A DNA stretch of 64,000 bases from Parvularcula maris (GTDB lineage: Bacteria > Pseudomonadota > Alphaproteobacteria > Caulobacterales > Parvularculaceae), in the NCBI RefSeq assembly GCF_024505085.1, contig NZ_JANIBC010000001.1, positions 62,001 through 126,000 on the forward strand. The letters are read 5' to 3'. This document shows, piece by piece, positions 1 through 8,484 of the stretch. The position numbers were made by a program, and so were the translations under genes. The notes under the pieces are model-generated. The model was given only the letters and a program-made list of their open reading frames with translations, was not told the origin of the DNA and did not search any database. Position 1 is the stretch's first letter, and each line of letters opens with the position of its first letter.

Positions 1-1206
1 CGGCGAGAGGATACGGCGCAGAACGAAGATCTTGGCGAGCTCGTCCTTCGGAATGAGCCGGTCCTCGTTCCTGGTGCCGGACTTGGCGATGTCGATGGCG
101 GGGAAGACGCGCTTGTCGGCGACTTTCCGGTCGAGGACGATCTCGGAGTTGCCGGTGCCCTTGAACTCTTCGAACACCACCTCGTCCATGCGTGAGCCGG
201 TATCAATGAGGGCGGTGGCGATGATCGTCAGTGAGCCGCCTTCTTCGATGTTCCGGGCCGCGCCGAAGAAGCGCTTGGGCCGCTGGAGGGCATTGGCGTC
301 GACGCCGCCGGTCAGCACTTTGCCCGAGCTCGGCACCGTAGCGTTGTAAGCACGCCCTAGGCGTGTGATCGAGTCGAGGAGGATCACCACGTCGCGCCCA
401 TGCTCGACCAGTCGTTTGGCCTTTTCGATCACCATTTCAGAGACTTGCACGTGGCGGGTGGCCGGCTCGTCAAAGGTGGAGCTGACCACCTCGCCGCGCA
501 CCGAGCGCTGCATGTCGGTGACCTCTTCGGGCCGCTCGTCGATGAGCAGCACGATGAGGTAGCACTCAGGGTGGTTGGCCGTGATGGCATGGGCGATGTT
601 CTGCAGAAGGACGGTCTTACCGGTCCTCGGCGGCGCCACGATGAGCGAGCGCTGACCCTTGCCGATGGGGGCGACGATGTCGATCACCCGATTGGAGAGG
701 TCCTTCTTCTCCTTACCCTTACCCCCGAGGCTCTCCTCGGTGATCACCTCCATATGGAGGCGCTCCTCAGGGTAGAGGGGGGTGAGGTTGTCGAAATGGA
801 CCTTGAGGCGGGCCTTCTCGGGCTCCTCGAAGTTGATCTCGTCGAGGCTGGTAAGGGCGAAGTAGCGCTCGCCCTCCTTAGGGCTCCTGATCTCGCCGGA
901 GACCGTATCGCCGGTTTTGAGCGTGTGCTTCCGGATCATCTGCGGCGAGACGTAGATGTCGTCGGGACCAGCGAGGTAGTTGGCGTCCGCCGAGCGAAGG
1001 AAGCCGAAGCCGTCGGGCAGGATCTCGAGGACCCCCGAGCCCATGATCTCGACTTCCTCGTCGGCCAGCTCGCGCAGGATGGCGAAGAGGAGATCTTGCT
1101 TGCGCAGGGCGGAGGCGTTCTCGACGCCCACTTCCTCGGCGAAGCTGACGAGGTCCTGGGGCGTCTTCTCCTTGAGCTCGTCAAGGGTGATGCGGTCGGG
1201 GATCAT
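1..1206 (-). CDS. rho: Transcription termination factor Rho (3' end beyond window)
   Basis: Hexameric RNA-dependent ATPase that ends transcription at unstructured C-rich RNA. Reading the minus strand from the ATG at 1206 gives [20 protein letters not shown], the usual Rho N-terminal helical domain. It continues into the cold-shock-type RNA-binding segment ([11 protein letters not shown] ... [13 protein letters not shown]) and the P-loop ATPase domain. 402 codons are present without a stop. Since Rho is about 420 residues, only the last 15-20 are missing. In many alphaproteobacteria rho lies close to hemE and the origin, as here. The frame is continuous although antisense frames are also open. 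Identification is certain from family-typical sequence. Confidence 0.97.
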   Translation of the reverse strand, partial: MIPDRITLDELKEKTPQDLVSFAEEVGVENASALRKQDLLFAILRELADEEVEIMGSGVLEILPDGFGFLRSADANYLAGPDDIYVSPQMIRKHTLKTGDTVSGEIRSPKEGERYFALTSLDEINFEEPEKARLKVHFDNLTPLYPEERLHMEVITEESLGGKGKEKKDLSNRVIDIVAPIGKGQRSLIVAPPRTGKTVLLQNIAHAITANHPECYLIVLLIDERPEEVTDMQRSVRGEVVSSTFDEPATRHVQVSEMVIEKAKRLVEHGRDVVILLDSITRLGRAYNATVPSSGKVLTGGVDANALQRPKRFFGAARNIEEGGSLTIIATALIDTGSRMDEVVFEEFKGTGNSEIVLDRKVADKRVFPAIDIAKSGTRNEDRLIPKDELAKIFVLRRILSP

Positions 1207-1374
1207 GGGCGTATCCAGCGGGCAGGGGCGGCGGCAAAGCTGCGCCGCGATAGGAACTGTGCGTGGGAACCATCAGCGGCAAGGACTGCCGCCGGTCTGA
1301 CGCTGAGGTAGGGGGGGAGGGGGCGCGCGTCAAGCCGGGGACAGGGGGAGACACCTGCATCCCCCTGCGCCTCA

Positions 1375-1482
1375 CCACGGCGTAGGCGCAGCCGGAGACC
1401 GTGGTGCCCATCTCCGGCGCTTTGCGATATTGATAAGTTCAGGGAGATGGGCCCCACGGACAAGCCGTGGGGAAGCGTCTTA
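1375..1482. repeat. Palindromic intergenic repeat, family B, intact copy
   Basis: Lies in the 305-base gap between rho and the S9 peptidase gene. The left arm reads CCACGGCGTAGGCGCAGCC and continues to a short CCCATCTCC. After a loop of about 30 bases, the right arm begins GGAGATGGGCCCCACGGAC and ends GCCGTGGGGAAGCGTCT. The arms pair imperfectly (CCCATCTCC/GGAGATGGG; CCACGG/CCGTGG). The same layout recurs at 23307-24281, where an insertion sequence splits it. The rest of the gap should hold the rho promoter and leader. No clear promoter boxes were recognised there. Confidence 0.75.
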
Positions 1483-1511
1483 GAGGAAACGCGAGGAGAT
1501 CAGCAGACGAT

Positions 1512-3551
1512 CTACTCCCCGTCCTCCGCCTCGGGATCGTAGCGCTCGAACCAGGCCATGATGGCTTCGGTCTTGGCGAGGAGTTGGCTTGGGCGGTTGG
1601 CGATATAGTGGCTGGCGCCGGGGACGTGGATCATCATGGTGTCGACGCCCTGGAGCTTGAGGGCGGTGTAGAACTGCTCCGCCTCCCATTTCGGCGTGCG
1701 CCAGTCCTCGGTCCCCGCCATCAGCATAGTCGGGGTGGTGACATTGCCGACTTTCGACAGCGGCGAGAGCGACCAGTAGAGCTCCTGGTTCTCCCACGGC
1801 ATCTCCTTCAGCCACTCGAACGCGCCGTAGGCGGAGAGGTCCGCCGAGAGAACTTCGGAGGTCCAGTTGATCACCGGCTTGATCGAGGCGGCCGCCGCGA
1901 AGCGGTCCGTGTTGCCTACGATCCATGCGGTCAACACGCCGCCGCCGGAGCCGCCGGTGACGAAGAGCCGGTCCTTGCTGACATAGTCCTCCTCGATGAG
2001 GTGGTCGACGACACTGATGAGGTCATCATAGTCCTTACCCGGATAGGCGAGGTCGATCTCCTGGGCGAACTCGGCGCCGTAGCCTGTCGATCCGCGGGGG
2101 TTGGTCCAGACGGTGACATAGCCCTCGGCGGCGTAGCGCTGGATCTCTGTCGACCAGAAATCGCCATACATGGTGTGGGGGCCGCCGTGTATCTCCAGGA
2201 GGAGAGGGTAGGAGCCGTCCGCTTCGAAGCCGGGGGGCAGCGCGATCCAGGCGTCGATCTCGTAGTCACCGACCGAGGAGGGCACCGAGACCTTCTCCAT
2301 CGTCGGCATGGCGAGACCACCGAGAGCATCCTCGTTGAGCCGGGTCAGCACCTCCACATTGCCGCGCTTCATCACGGCGAGGTCCGCCGGACGGTTGGTC
2401 TTGCGGTGGGTGAAGGCCACGGTCCCCTCATTGGATACCGAGTAGCTGCCGGACGAGTAGGGGCGGCCCATACCCTCGTTTCCGACCTCGTCGGTCAGGG
2501 TCTCGATATCGCCGTCCTCCTTGATGCGGATGAGGCGCGTGATGCCCCGGTCGTCAGCCAAAGCGAGGAAACCGTTTCTCTGCGGAACGACGGAGCCCAC
2601 CGAGCGGTCGTACTCCTCGGTCAGGTTCGTCCTGTTCGAGCCGTCCGCGCCCATGACGTAGAGCTCTGTCTGCTGATAGTTCTCGTCGCCGTCGGGGGTG
2701 AAGGTGTAGGCGATCCGCCCGCGCGGGGTCACCGCCGCCGAGCCCACGGCGCCGTTCGTCCCGGTCAAAGCCTCGGCCTCGCCGCCCTCCAGCTCGAAGG
2801 CGTAGAGGCGGGCGATCTGGGGCTGCAAATCGCGCTCCTCATCGGCGTTGCCGATACCGAGAAGCGTGTCCTCATCGAGCCAGACCGGGCCGTAAGCTCC
2901 GCCTTCGAGCTGCGAGACCTGCTTGGGCGTGCCGCCATCGAGTGGCACGACGAAGAGGTGGCGCTCGCCAGGCGTCAGATAGCCCATCCCGTCCGCCCTG
3001 AAGGTGAGGTCGGTATAGACCTCGATGGGGTCGGCCCACTCGGCGCCCTCGGGCTTCTTGGGCAGGGTGATCAGCTGCTGAGGCCCGTCCGGGACCAGCA
3101 TGGAGAAGGCGATCCTGTCTCCCTCCGGCGACCAGACCGGGGTCGAGGCCCCCTCCTGCAGCTTGGCCACGGAGTAGGTCCGGTCGTCCTCGAGGATATG
3201 GACCTTGAGATCGGGCTTGCCGCCTTCGCGGCTCGACAGGAACGCGATGCGGGAGCCGTCGGGCGACCAGCGCGGGCTCGAGCCCATGCTGTCGCCGGAG
3301 AGAAGCGGACGGTGCTCGTCGCCCTCCAGATCGTAGAGCCAGAGCGCCGAGGTCAGCCGGTCCTTCTCGATATCCATGGCCCGGCGGACATAGACGACGG
3401 TGTTGCCATCCGGACTGATCTGCGGATCCGAGGCGACCTCCAGCTCGAAGACCGTCTCCATGGTGAAACGGGGCTGGTCTTCGTCCTGGGCAAAAGCCGC
3501 ACTGGCGAGCAGCACCCCGCTCGCGGCCATCCATCCACACGTCTTGATCAT
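1512..3551 (-). CDS. Secreted S9-family prolyl oligopeptidase/dipeptidyl peptidase
   Basis: Serine peptidase of family S9, probably periplasmic and cutting short peptides. The 679 residues open with a signal peptide (MIKTCGWMAASGVLLASAAFAQ). A beta-propeller of TolB/WD-like repeats follows (about 25-410, with repeated SPDG and SPRWSPDGSRIAFLSS-type blades). The C-terminal alpha/beta-hydrolase domain spans about 420-670. The nucleophile is Ser535 in GGSGGG, and Asp616 (GTEDWR) and His648 (PGASHY) complete the triad. An HGGPHTMYGDFW oxyanion segment is present. All catalytic residues are intact. The gene is monocistronic, downstream of a repeat-bearing gap and upstream of hemJ on the same strand. 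The substrate is unknown. Confidence 0.92.
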   Translation of the reverse strand: MIKTCGWMAASGVLLASAAFAQDEDQPRFTMETVFELEVASDPQISPDGNTVVYVRRAMDIEKDRLTSALWLYDLEGDEHRPLLSGDSMGSSPRWSPDGSRIAFLSSREGGKPDLKVHILEDDRTYSVAKLQEGASTPVWSPEGDRIAFSMLVPDGPQQLITLPKKPEGAEWADPIEVYTDLTFRADGMGYLTPGERHLFVVPLDGGTPKQVSQLEGGAYGPVWLDEDTLLGIGNADEERDLQPQIARLYAFELEGGEAEALTGTNGAVGSAAVTPRGRIAYTFTPDGDENYQQTELYVMGADGSNRTNLTEEYDRSVGSVVPQRNGFLALADDRGITRLIRIKEDGDIETLTDEVGNEGMGRPYSSGSYSVSNEGTVAFTHRKTNRPADLAVMKRGNVEVLTRLNEDALGGLAMPTMEKVSVPSSVGDYEIDAWIALPPGFEADGSYPLLLEIHGGPHTMYGDFWSTEIQRYAAEGYVTVWTNPRGSTGYGAEFAQEIDLAYPGKDYDDLISVVDHLIEEDYVSKDRLFVTGGSGGGVLTAWIVGNTDRFAAAASIKPVINWTSEVLSADLSAYGAFEWLKEMPWENQELYWSLSPLSKVGNVTTPTMLMAGTEDWRTPKWEAEQFYTALKLQGVDTMMIHVPGASHYIANRPSQLLAKTEAIMAWFERYDPEAEDGE

Positions 3552-3629
3552 TCGCTCCTCCGTTCATGCGCTCGGAGCAGGCCGTAGCGCATGGGTGGGG
3601 GCAGTCCGAAGGAGGAAAGGCAGCGAGCT

Positions 3630-4079
3630 CTAGTTCACCAGCGGCTTGAGGATCACCATCGCCACGATGATGGCGAGAAGGAGGAAGGGCACCTCGTTGA
3701 TCATGCGCCAGAACTTCGCCGTGCGCGGCTTCTCCCCAGCAGCGAACTTCTTGCGCGAGGCGGCGTAGAAGCCGTGAACGCCGGACATCAGGATGACCGC
3801 GACGAACTTGATGAGGAACCAGCCGTCATCGTGCCAGCCGTAAGGCCCTGCGACCAGGAGAAGCCCGAACAGCCAGGTGGCGATCATGGCCGGGTTCATG
3901 ATGAGCCTCAGGAGCTTCTCCTCCATCACCGTGAAGGTCCGCGCCGCCTCGCCGCCCGCTTCCGCCCCGTGGTGGTAGACGAAGAGCCGCGGCAGGTAGA
4001 GCATCCCCGCCATCCAGGCCGTGAAGCTGAGGATGTGGGCGATCTTGAACCAGGGGTAGAGGGTGGTGAGGAGAGCCAT
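3630..4079 (-). CDS. hemJ: Protoporphyrinogen IX oxidase HemJ
   Basis: Inner-membrane enzyme that oxidises protoporphyrinogen IX to protoporphyrin IX, the penultimate step of haem synthesis. The 149-residue product has four hydrophobic segments (about 5-25, 55-75, 83-103 and 128-148). It has the family signature near the start (YPWFKIAHILSFTAWMAGML, containing the conserved His), the RMINEVPF segment, and the usual length. It lies on the same strand as hemE and is separated from it by a palindromic repeat. The rho-hemJ-hemE neighbourhood is common in alphaproteobacteria. Identification rests on family-typical motifs. Confidence 0.93.
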   Translation of the reverse strand: MALLTTLYPWFKIAHILSFTAWMAGMLYLPRLFVYHHGAEAGGEAARTFTVMEEKLLRLIMNPAMIATWLFGLLLVAGPYGWHDDGWFLIKFVAVILMSGVHGFYAASRKKFAAGEKPRTAKFWRMINEVPFLLLAIIVAMVILKPLVN

Positions 4080-4127
4080 GATGGGCGCCTTAGAGTGAAG
4101 CGCGGGCCGGGGCTAGACGAGCTGCGC

Positions 4128-4233
4128 CGTCATCCCGGAAAGCCGTTAGGCTTATCCGGGACCCATGGACCGGACGCCTGCACATTTTTGAACCAGAAGG
4201 TCCATGGATCCCGGCTCTTCGGCCGGGATGACG
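4128..4233. repeat. Palindromic intergenic repeat, family A, copy 1
   Basis: The element runs from CGTCATCCCGG to CCGGGATGACG, with an inner pair GGGACCCATGGACC / GGTCCATGGATCCCGG. Three other copies lie at 30287-30399, 47104-47229 and 61415-61545. It occupies the whole hemE-hemJ gap, so any transcript running from hemE into hemJ would carry it as a long hairpin. Confidence 0.9.
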
Positions 4234-4240
4234 GAGGAGC

Positions 4241-5287
4241 CTAGACCTCTCCCCGAACCACCTTCACCAGCTCCGCGACATGCTCGGGCGGTGTTTCGGG
4301 AACGAAACCATGCCCCAAATTGAAGATGTAGGGGGTGCCTTCATAGGCCTCGACGATACGCTCCGCCGCCTCCCGCATCGGCCTGCCGCCCTGGACCACG
4401 AGGAGGGGGTCGAGGCCGCCCTGGAGCACTGCGTGGGGCGCGAGCCGTTCCCTCGCCCAGGCGTAGGGGGTTTGCGTATCGAGGGCGAGGGCGTCGAAGC
4501 CGCCATCCTTCGCCACCTTCTCGTAGAGCGCGCCGCAGCCCTTGGGGAAGTAGAGGATGGGGACGTCCACCTTCTTCCGCACCCGCCGGGCGATCTCGCG
4601 GTTGGGCTCTAAGCAGAGGCGGTCGAAGAGGTCTTCGGACAGCCCCCCCGCCCAGCTATCGAAGAGCTTGAGAGCGTCGGCGCCTGCCTCGGCTTGGGCG
4701 ATCAGGTACTCGGCGGTGGCGTCCACCAGCATGGCGGTGAGATCGTCCACCAGCTTCGGCTCGCGGAAGAGGAGCTGTCGGGCGGAGGAGGGGTCCTTGG
4801 TGCCCTGGCCGTTGATCATGTAGGTGGCCACGGTCCAGGGGGAGCCGGCGAAGCCGATCAGCGCCTTGTCGCCAGCCAGCTCGGCGCGGACCCGCCGGAC
4901 GGTCTCATAGACGGGGGAGAGCTTCTCGGCGGCGCCCTCGGCGGTGAGGCTCTTCATCAGCTCGCCTGAGAGAAGGGGGGAGAGCCTCGGCCCCTCGCCT
5001 TTGACGAAGCGCACCTCCTGACCCATCGCGCCGGGGATAAGAAGGATATCGGCAAAGAGGATGGCCGCGTCCATACCGTAGCGGCGGATGGGCTGCAGCG
5101 TCACCTCGGCTGCGTCTTCGGGGGAGTGACAGAAGGAGACGAAGTCGGGATGCTTCGCCCGGACAGCCCGGTACTCCGGCAGGTAGCGCCCCGCCTGGCG
5201 CATGAACCACATGGGGGGTCTCTTCGGAGCCCTACCACGTAGGACCGAGAGGATGGGCTTATCGCCCTTAGAAATCCTAGAATCCAA
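4241..5287 (-). CDS. hemE: Uroporphyrinogen decarboxylase HemE
   Basis: Cytosolic enzyme that decarboxylates the four acetate side chains of uroporphyrinogen III to give coproporphyrinogen III. Recognised from KPILSVLRG, PPMWFMRQAGRYLPEYR, the FADILLIPGAMG region, GFAGSPWTVATYMI and the C-terminal FNLGHGF. The open frame extends to a GTG at 5362. Family members, however, begin only a few residues before KPIL, so the TTG at 5287 fits the family length better and leaves the intergenic region free. Neither start has a strong ribosome-binding site. The gene marks the left border of the presumed origin, as in Caulobacter. Confidence 0.93.
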   Translation of the reverse strand: MDSRISKGDKPILSVLRGRAPKRPPMWFMRQAGRYLPEYRAVRAKHPDFVSFCHSPEDAAEVTLQPIRRYGMDAAILFADILLIPGAMGQEVRFVKGEGPRLSPLLSGELMKSLTAEGAAEKLSPVYETVRRVRAELAGDKALIGFAGSPWTVATYMINGQGTKDPSSARQLLFREPKLVDDLTAMLVDATAEYLIAQAEAGADALKLFDSWAGGLSEDLFDRLCLEPNREIARRVRKKVDVPILYFPKGCGALYEKVAKDGGFDALALDTQTPYAWARERLAPHAVLQGGLDPLLVVQGGRPMREAAERIVEAYEGTPYIFNLGHGFVPETPPEHVAELVKVVRGEV

Positions 5288-5583
5288 AATCTTGAGTCCG
5301 AGTCTATTGCCGGGGGAAACTGTGGGTAAGCCCGAGCTAGGGCACTTGCCAACAGTTTTCACAAGGGCGCGGACACTCTGGACAGAAGTTTCCCACGGAC
5401 GGACCGGACGGCTTATCCGAGTCGAGTCCGAGTTATCAGGATTCCGCGCCGGTCAGAACGAGGTAGGGCCGGGAAAACCTTTCCCCTGTGTAAACCATGG
5501 AGAAACTGCGAGAAAAGAGGATGACCCCAGGGACAACGCGCACTACCCTTCCTGGCAGACAAGTTACTAACAACCGGTAAACG
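5288..5583. other. oriC: Probable chromosomal replication origin (oriC) between hemE and ppsR
   Basis: The gap lies exactly where Caulobacter-type alphaproteobacterial origins lie, between hemE and the ppsR-maf-aroE-coaE-dnaQ run. The sequence shows a near-consensus DnaA box, TGTGGGTAA at 5321-5329 (complement TTACCCACA, one mismatch to TTATCCACA). It also shows a partial box TTATCC at 5413-5418. Six GANTC sites lie at 5280, 5294, 5300, 5419, 5424 and 5440. A-rich stretches occur around 5349-5365 and 5471-5520. No second perfect DnaA box was found and no CtrA site (TTAA-N7-TTAA) is evident. The call therefore rests on gene order plus these motifs, not on a box array. Confidence 0.7.
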
Positions 5584-6447
5584 ATGGCCGCCCCCGCCTC
5601 CTCGAACGACCAGAAACAGCAGCGCCGGACCTTCTTCCACGTCCATCTCGTCTCCGACTCCACCGGCGAGACCCTCAGCACGCTGCTGAAATCGGTTGCT
5701 GCGCGGTTTCCCTCGGCCAAACCCCTCGAGCATGTGGCGTCCCTCGTCAGGAACCACACCCAGCTCGACAGCGTCTTGGCAAGGATCGAGCAGTCGCCCG
5801 GCCTCGTCATGTATACGGTGGTGGACCCCGGCATGAGGCGGCGGCTCGAGGTGAAATGCGCCGAACTGCAGGTCCCGGCGATCGCCTGCCTCGACCCCAT
5901 CCTTAACGCGCTGGCCGACTATCTGGGGCTCGAACAGGCGAGCCAGGCCGGGATGCAGCACGAGCTCGACGAGGACTACTTCCGCAGGATCGGTGCTATC
6001 GACTTCACCCTGGCCCATGATGACGGCCAGAACACCTGGAACCTTGAGGCGGCGGACGTGGTGCTGGTGGGGGTGAGCCGCACCTCGAAGACGCCGACCT
6101 GCATGTATCTGGCCAACAAAGGCATCCGCGCCGCGAACGTGCCCCTGGTGCCGGGGGTCGATCCGCCGCCCGAGCTCGACAGCCTGCGAAGGCCCCTCGT
6201 GGTGGGGCTGACGGCGAACCCCGACCGGCTGTCGCAGATCAGGACCTCGCGGCTCTCCAATCTCGGCTCGGAAGACCGGGCGCAGAGCTATACCGACACG
6301 GACGGCGTGCGCGAGGAGGTCCGCAACGCCAAGCGCATGTTCGTGCGCAACGAGTGGCCGGTGATCGACGTCACCAAGCGCTCGGTGGAGGAGACGGCGG
6401 CGAAGATCCTCACCCTCCTCTCCATCCGCCGCGGAGGAGAGGGATGA
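5584..6447 (+). CDS. ppsR: Pyruvate,phosphate dikinase regulatory protein family (kinase/pyrophosphorylase)
   Basis: Bifunctional Ser/Thr kinase-phosphorylase of the DUF299 family, which regulates pyruvate phosphate dikinase or PEP synthase by ADP-dependent phosphorylation. The 287 residues begin with the family's HLVSDSTGET block and carry the P-loop-like GVSRTSKTPT (163-172). VPLVPG and GLTANPDRL blocks follow. It is the first gene right of the presumed origin, in the position of the equivalent Caulobacter gene. Its stop overlaps the maf start (ATGA), which suggests translational coupling with maf-aroE-coaE. Whether the target is PPDK or PEP synthase cannot be told here. Confidence 0.93.
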   Translation: MAAPASSNDQKQQRRTFFHVHLVSDSTGETLSTLLKSVAARFPSAKPLEHVASLVRNHTQLDSVLARIEQSPGLVMYTVVDPGMRRRLEVKCAELQVPAIACLDPILNALADYLGLEQASQAGMQHELDEDYFRRIGAIDFTLAHDDGQNTWNLEAADVVLVGVSRTSKTPTCMYLANKGIRAANVPLVPGVDPPPELDSLRRPLVVGLTANPDRLSQIRTSRLSNLGSEDRAQSYTDTDGVREEVRNAKRMFVRNEWPVIDVTKRSVEETAAKILTLLSIRRGGEG

Positions 6448-7037
6448 CCAAGCTGATCCTGGCTTCGGGCAGTGCCTCGCGGCGGTCGATCCTCAAGGGC
6501 GCGGGCGTTGCGTTCGAGGTGGTCAGGCCGGACACGGACGAGGCCGCGCTGAAAGCTGCCAACCCTGGGCTCGATCCGGCCGAGCTGGCCCTTATGCTGG
6601 CGGAGGCCAAGTGCCTCGACGTCGCCAAACAAGCCTCTGGTGATGCTGTGGTGGTGGGCTCGGACCAGGTGCTGGAGTTCGAAGGCCGTGCCTACGACAA
6701 GCCCGAAAGCCGGGAGGAGCTGCGGGACCGCCTGATGGCCATGGCCGGAAAGCCTCATTTTCTTCGAGGCGGGATGGTCGCGGCGAGAGGGGGCGAGGTG
6801 ATCGAGCGCTCCTCATCTTCTGCGGAGCTGACCATGCGGCATTTCACGCAGCAGGAGCTCGACCTCTATCTCAGCGAAGCGCCGGACTGGATCTACGGGA
6901 CGGTCGGCGGATACGGACTGGAAAGCTCAGGGGTGCGTCTTTTTGACCGCATCGAAGGGGATTACTTCTCTATCCTCGGTCTCGATCTTCTCTCACTCTT
7001 GCCGGTGCTTAGGCGGGAAGGAGTGCTGGCGTGGTGA
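6444..7037 (+). CDS. maf: Maf-family nucleoside triphosphate pyrophosphatase
   Basis: House-cleaning enzyme that hydrolyses non-canonical or excess nucleoside triphosphates to monophosphates. The start is the ATG at 6444, which overlaps the ppsR stop. The product opens LILASGSASRRSIL, the Maf signature. It contains VVGSDQVLEFEG with the catalytic Asp, the KPESREELRDRL segment, and GGYGLESSG near the C-terminus. Length is 197 residues, normal for the family. The in-frame upstream extension to 6354 overlaps ppsR and lacks family similarity, so it was not used. It overlaps aroE at the 3' end. Confidence 0.93.
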   Translation: MTKLILASGSASRRSILKGAGVAFEVVRPDTDEAALKAANPGLDPAELALMLAEAKCLDVAKQASGDAVVVGSDQVLEFEGRAYDKPESREELRDRLMAMAGKPHFLRGGMVAARGGEVIERSSSSAELTMRHFTQQELDLYLSEAPDWIYGTVGGYGLESSGVRLFDRIEGDYFSILGLDLLSLLPVLRREGVLAW

Positions 7038-7864
7038 TACGAGCGGGGGTGATCGGCGATCCGGTTGCCCAGAGCCTGAGCCCCAGAATCTACAACCACT
7101 GGTTCGATGCGGTGGGCATGGCTGGGCGCTACGAGGCCGTGCACTGCGAAGCCGACCGCTTCGAGGAGACCGTACGCCGGCTGATGGCCGAAGGCTGGCA
7201 GGGCCTCAACGTCACCATCCCGCACAAGACCCGCGCCGCCGACCTCGCCGACTACCGCAACCCGGAGGTGGAGCAGATCGGGGCGGCGAACCTGCTTCTC
7301 TTCCGCGACGGCAAGATCATTGCCGACAATACCGACCGCCGCGGCTTCGCCCGCTCGAGGCTCAATCCTCAGTATGTACACTACCAGGCCACGCAAGGCA
7401 GGGCGCGCAAGGCTGTGGTTCTGGGCGCCGGGGGGGCCGCAGGGCCGATTGTCCTCGACCTCTGGGGTCTGCCGGAGATCGTGGTCACCAACCGTACCTT
7501 TCAGAAGGCGGAGCGCCTGGCCGACCGCTTCGACGAGCATGTGCGCTCGGTACGCTGGGAGGACCGCAACCTCGAGGTTCAAGGAGCGGACATCCTGGTC
7601 AACACGACCAGCCTGGGGATGAAGGGGCAGCCGCCCTTGGAGGTCGACCTCTCCGGCCTCAACCCCGGCGCGCTGGTCGTCGACATCGTCTACGCGCCGC
7701 TCAGGACGCAGCTTCTTCAGGAGGCGGAGAAGCTCGGCTTCTTCACGGCCAACGGGCTGACCATGCTGGTCTACCAGGCGGTCCCGAGCTTCAAGGCCTA
7801 TACCGGCCTTCGCCCGCCCTCGCCGGAGAAGATCCTGCAGATCCTCACCCGCGAGCTGTCGTGA
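7031..7864 (+). CDS. aroE: Shikimate dehydrogenase
   Basis: NADPH-dependent reduction of 3-dehydroshikimate to shikimate in aromatic amino acid synthesis. The GTG start at 7031 overlaps the end of maf. The product begins VIRAGVIGDPVAQSLSP, with the shikimate-binding Ser pair. It has NVTIPHK with the catalytic Lys, DNTDRRGF, the Rossmann glycine motif VLGAGGAAG, and NTTSLGMKG. At 277 residues it is of normal size. It is the third member of a four-gene overlapping run and its stop overlaps the coaE start. Confidence 0.95.
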   Translation: MVIRAGVIGDPVAQSLSPRIYNHWFDAVGMAGRYEAVHCEADRFEETVRRLMAEGWQGLNVTIPHKTRAADLADYRNPEVEQIGAANLLLFRDGKIIADNTDRRGFARSRLNPQYVHYQATQGRARKAVVLGAGGAAGPIVLDLWGLPEIVVTNRTFQKAERLADRFDEHVRSVRWEDRNLEVQGADILVNTTSLGMKGQPPLEVDLSGLNPGALVVDIVYAPLRTQLLQEAEKLGFFTANGLTMLVYQAVPSFKAYTGLRPPSPEKILQILTRELS

Positions 7865-8457
7865 TCCTCTGCGGCCTCACCGGCTCCATCGGCATGGGGA
7901 AGAGCACCACGCTGGCCATGTTCGAGGAGGAGGGCGCGGCGGTCTGGGACGCGGATGCCGCCGTTCATCGTCTTTATGCTGAGGGCGGGGCCGCTGTCCG
8001 GCCGGTGAGCGAGCGTTTTCCGGGGGTCCTCGGTGAGGATGGGGGCGTCGACCGAGCCGCGCTGGGAAAAGAGGTGCTGGGGAACAAGGAGGCGCTGGTC
8101 GAGCTCGAAGCCATCGTCCACCCGCTGGTGCGGCAGGATCAGGAGGCGTTTCTTGCCCAGGCGAGGGCCGACGTCGCTGTCCTCGACATCCCGCTCCTGG
8201 CCGAAACGTCGCAGGCGGAGCGCTTCGATGTCGTGGTCGTCGTCACCGCCGATGAGGAGGTGAGGCAGGAGCGTGTGCTGGCCCGACCCGGCATGACCGA
8301 CGCGAAGCTAGGCGCCATCCTGGCGAGGCAGCTACCCGAAAGCGAACGGCTCAAGCTGGCCGACTACGTCGTCCGCACCGACCGGGGGCTCGAGGAAGCT
8401 AGGCAAGAAGTAAGGCGGATCATGCTCGCCCTTCGGGAGAAGAACCGGCTATCGTGA
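7861..8457 (+). CDS. coaE: Dephospho-CoA kinase
   Basis: ATP-dependent phosphorylation of dephospho-CoA, the last step of CoA synthesis. Translation from the GTG at 7861 gives ILCGLTGSIGMGKSTTLAMF with the Walker A GSIGMGKS. VWDADAAVHRLY, DIPLLAE and the RVLARPGMT lid follow. The 198 residues match the family. The start overlaps the aroE stop (GTGA). The frame is open far upstream, back to 6943, but that part lies within maf and aroE and has no family similarity. dnaQ follows 27 bases later. Confidence 0.94.
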   Translation: MILCGLTGSIGMGKSTTLAMFEEEGAAVWDADAAVHRLYAEGGAAVRPVSERFPGVLGEDGGVDRAALGKEVLGNKEALVELEAIVHPLVRQDQEAFLAQARADVAVLDIPLLAETSQAERFDVVVVVTADEEVRQERVLARPGMTDAKLGAILARQLPESERLKLADYVVRTDRGLEEARQEVRRIMLALREKNRLS

Positions 8458-8484
8458 CGGCGCGAACAGGGCTCTGAACGGTGT

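Noticed and set aside
1467-3587. 706-codon open frame on the plus strand
   Set aside because: It is the complement of the S9 peptidase, which has signal peptide, propeller and full triad. High-GC DNA leaves long antisense frames open. The translation is Arg/Gly/Val/Asp-rich with no family features.
6943-7860. Upstream extension of the coaE frame
   Set aside because: It overlaps maf and aroE, and family similarity begins only at the GTG at 7861.
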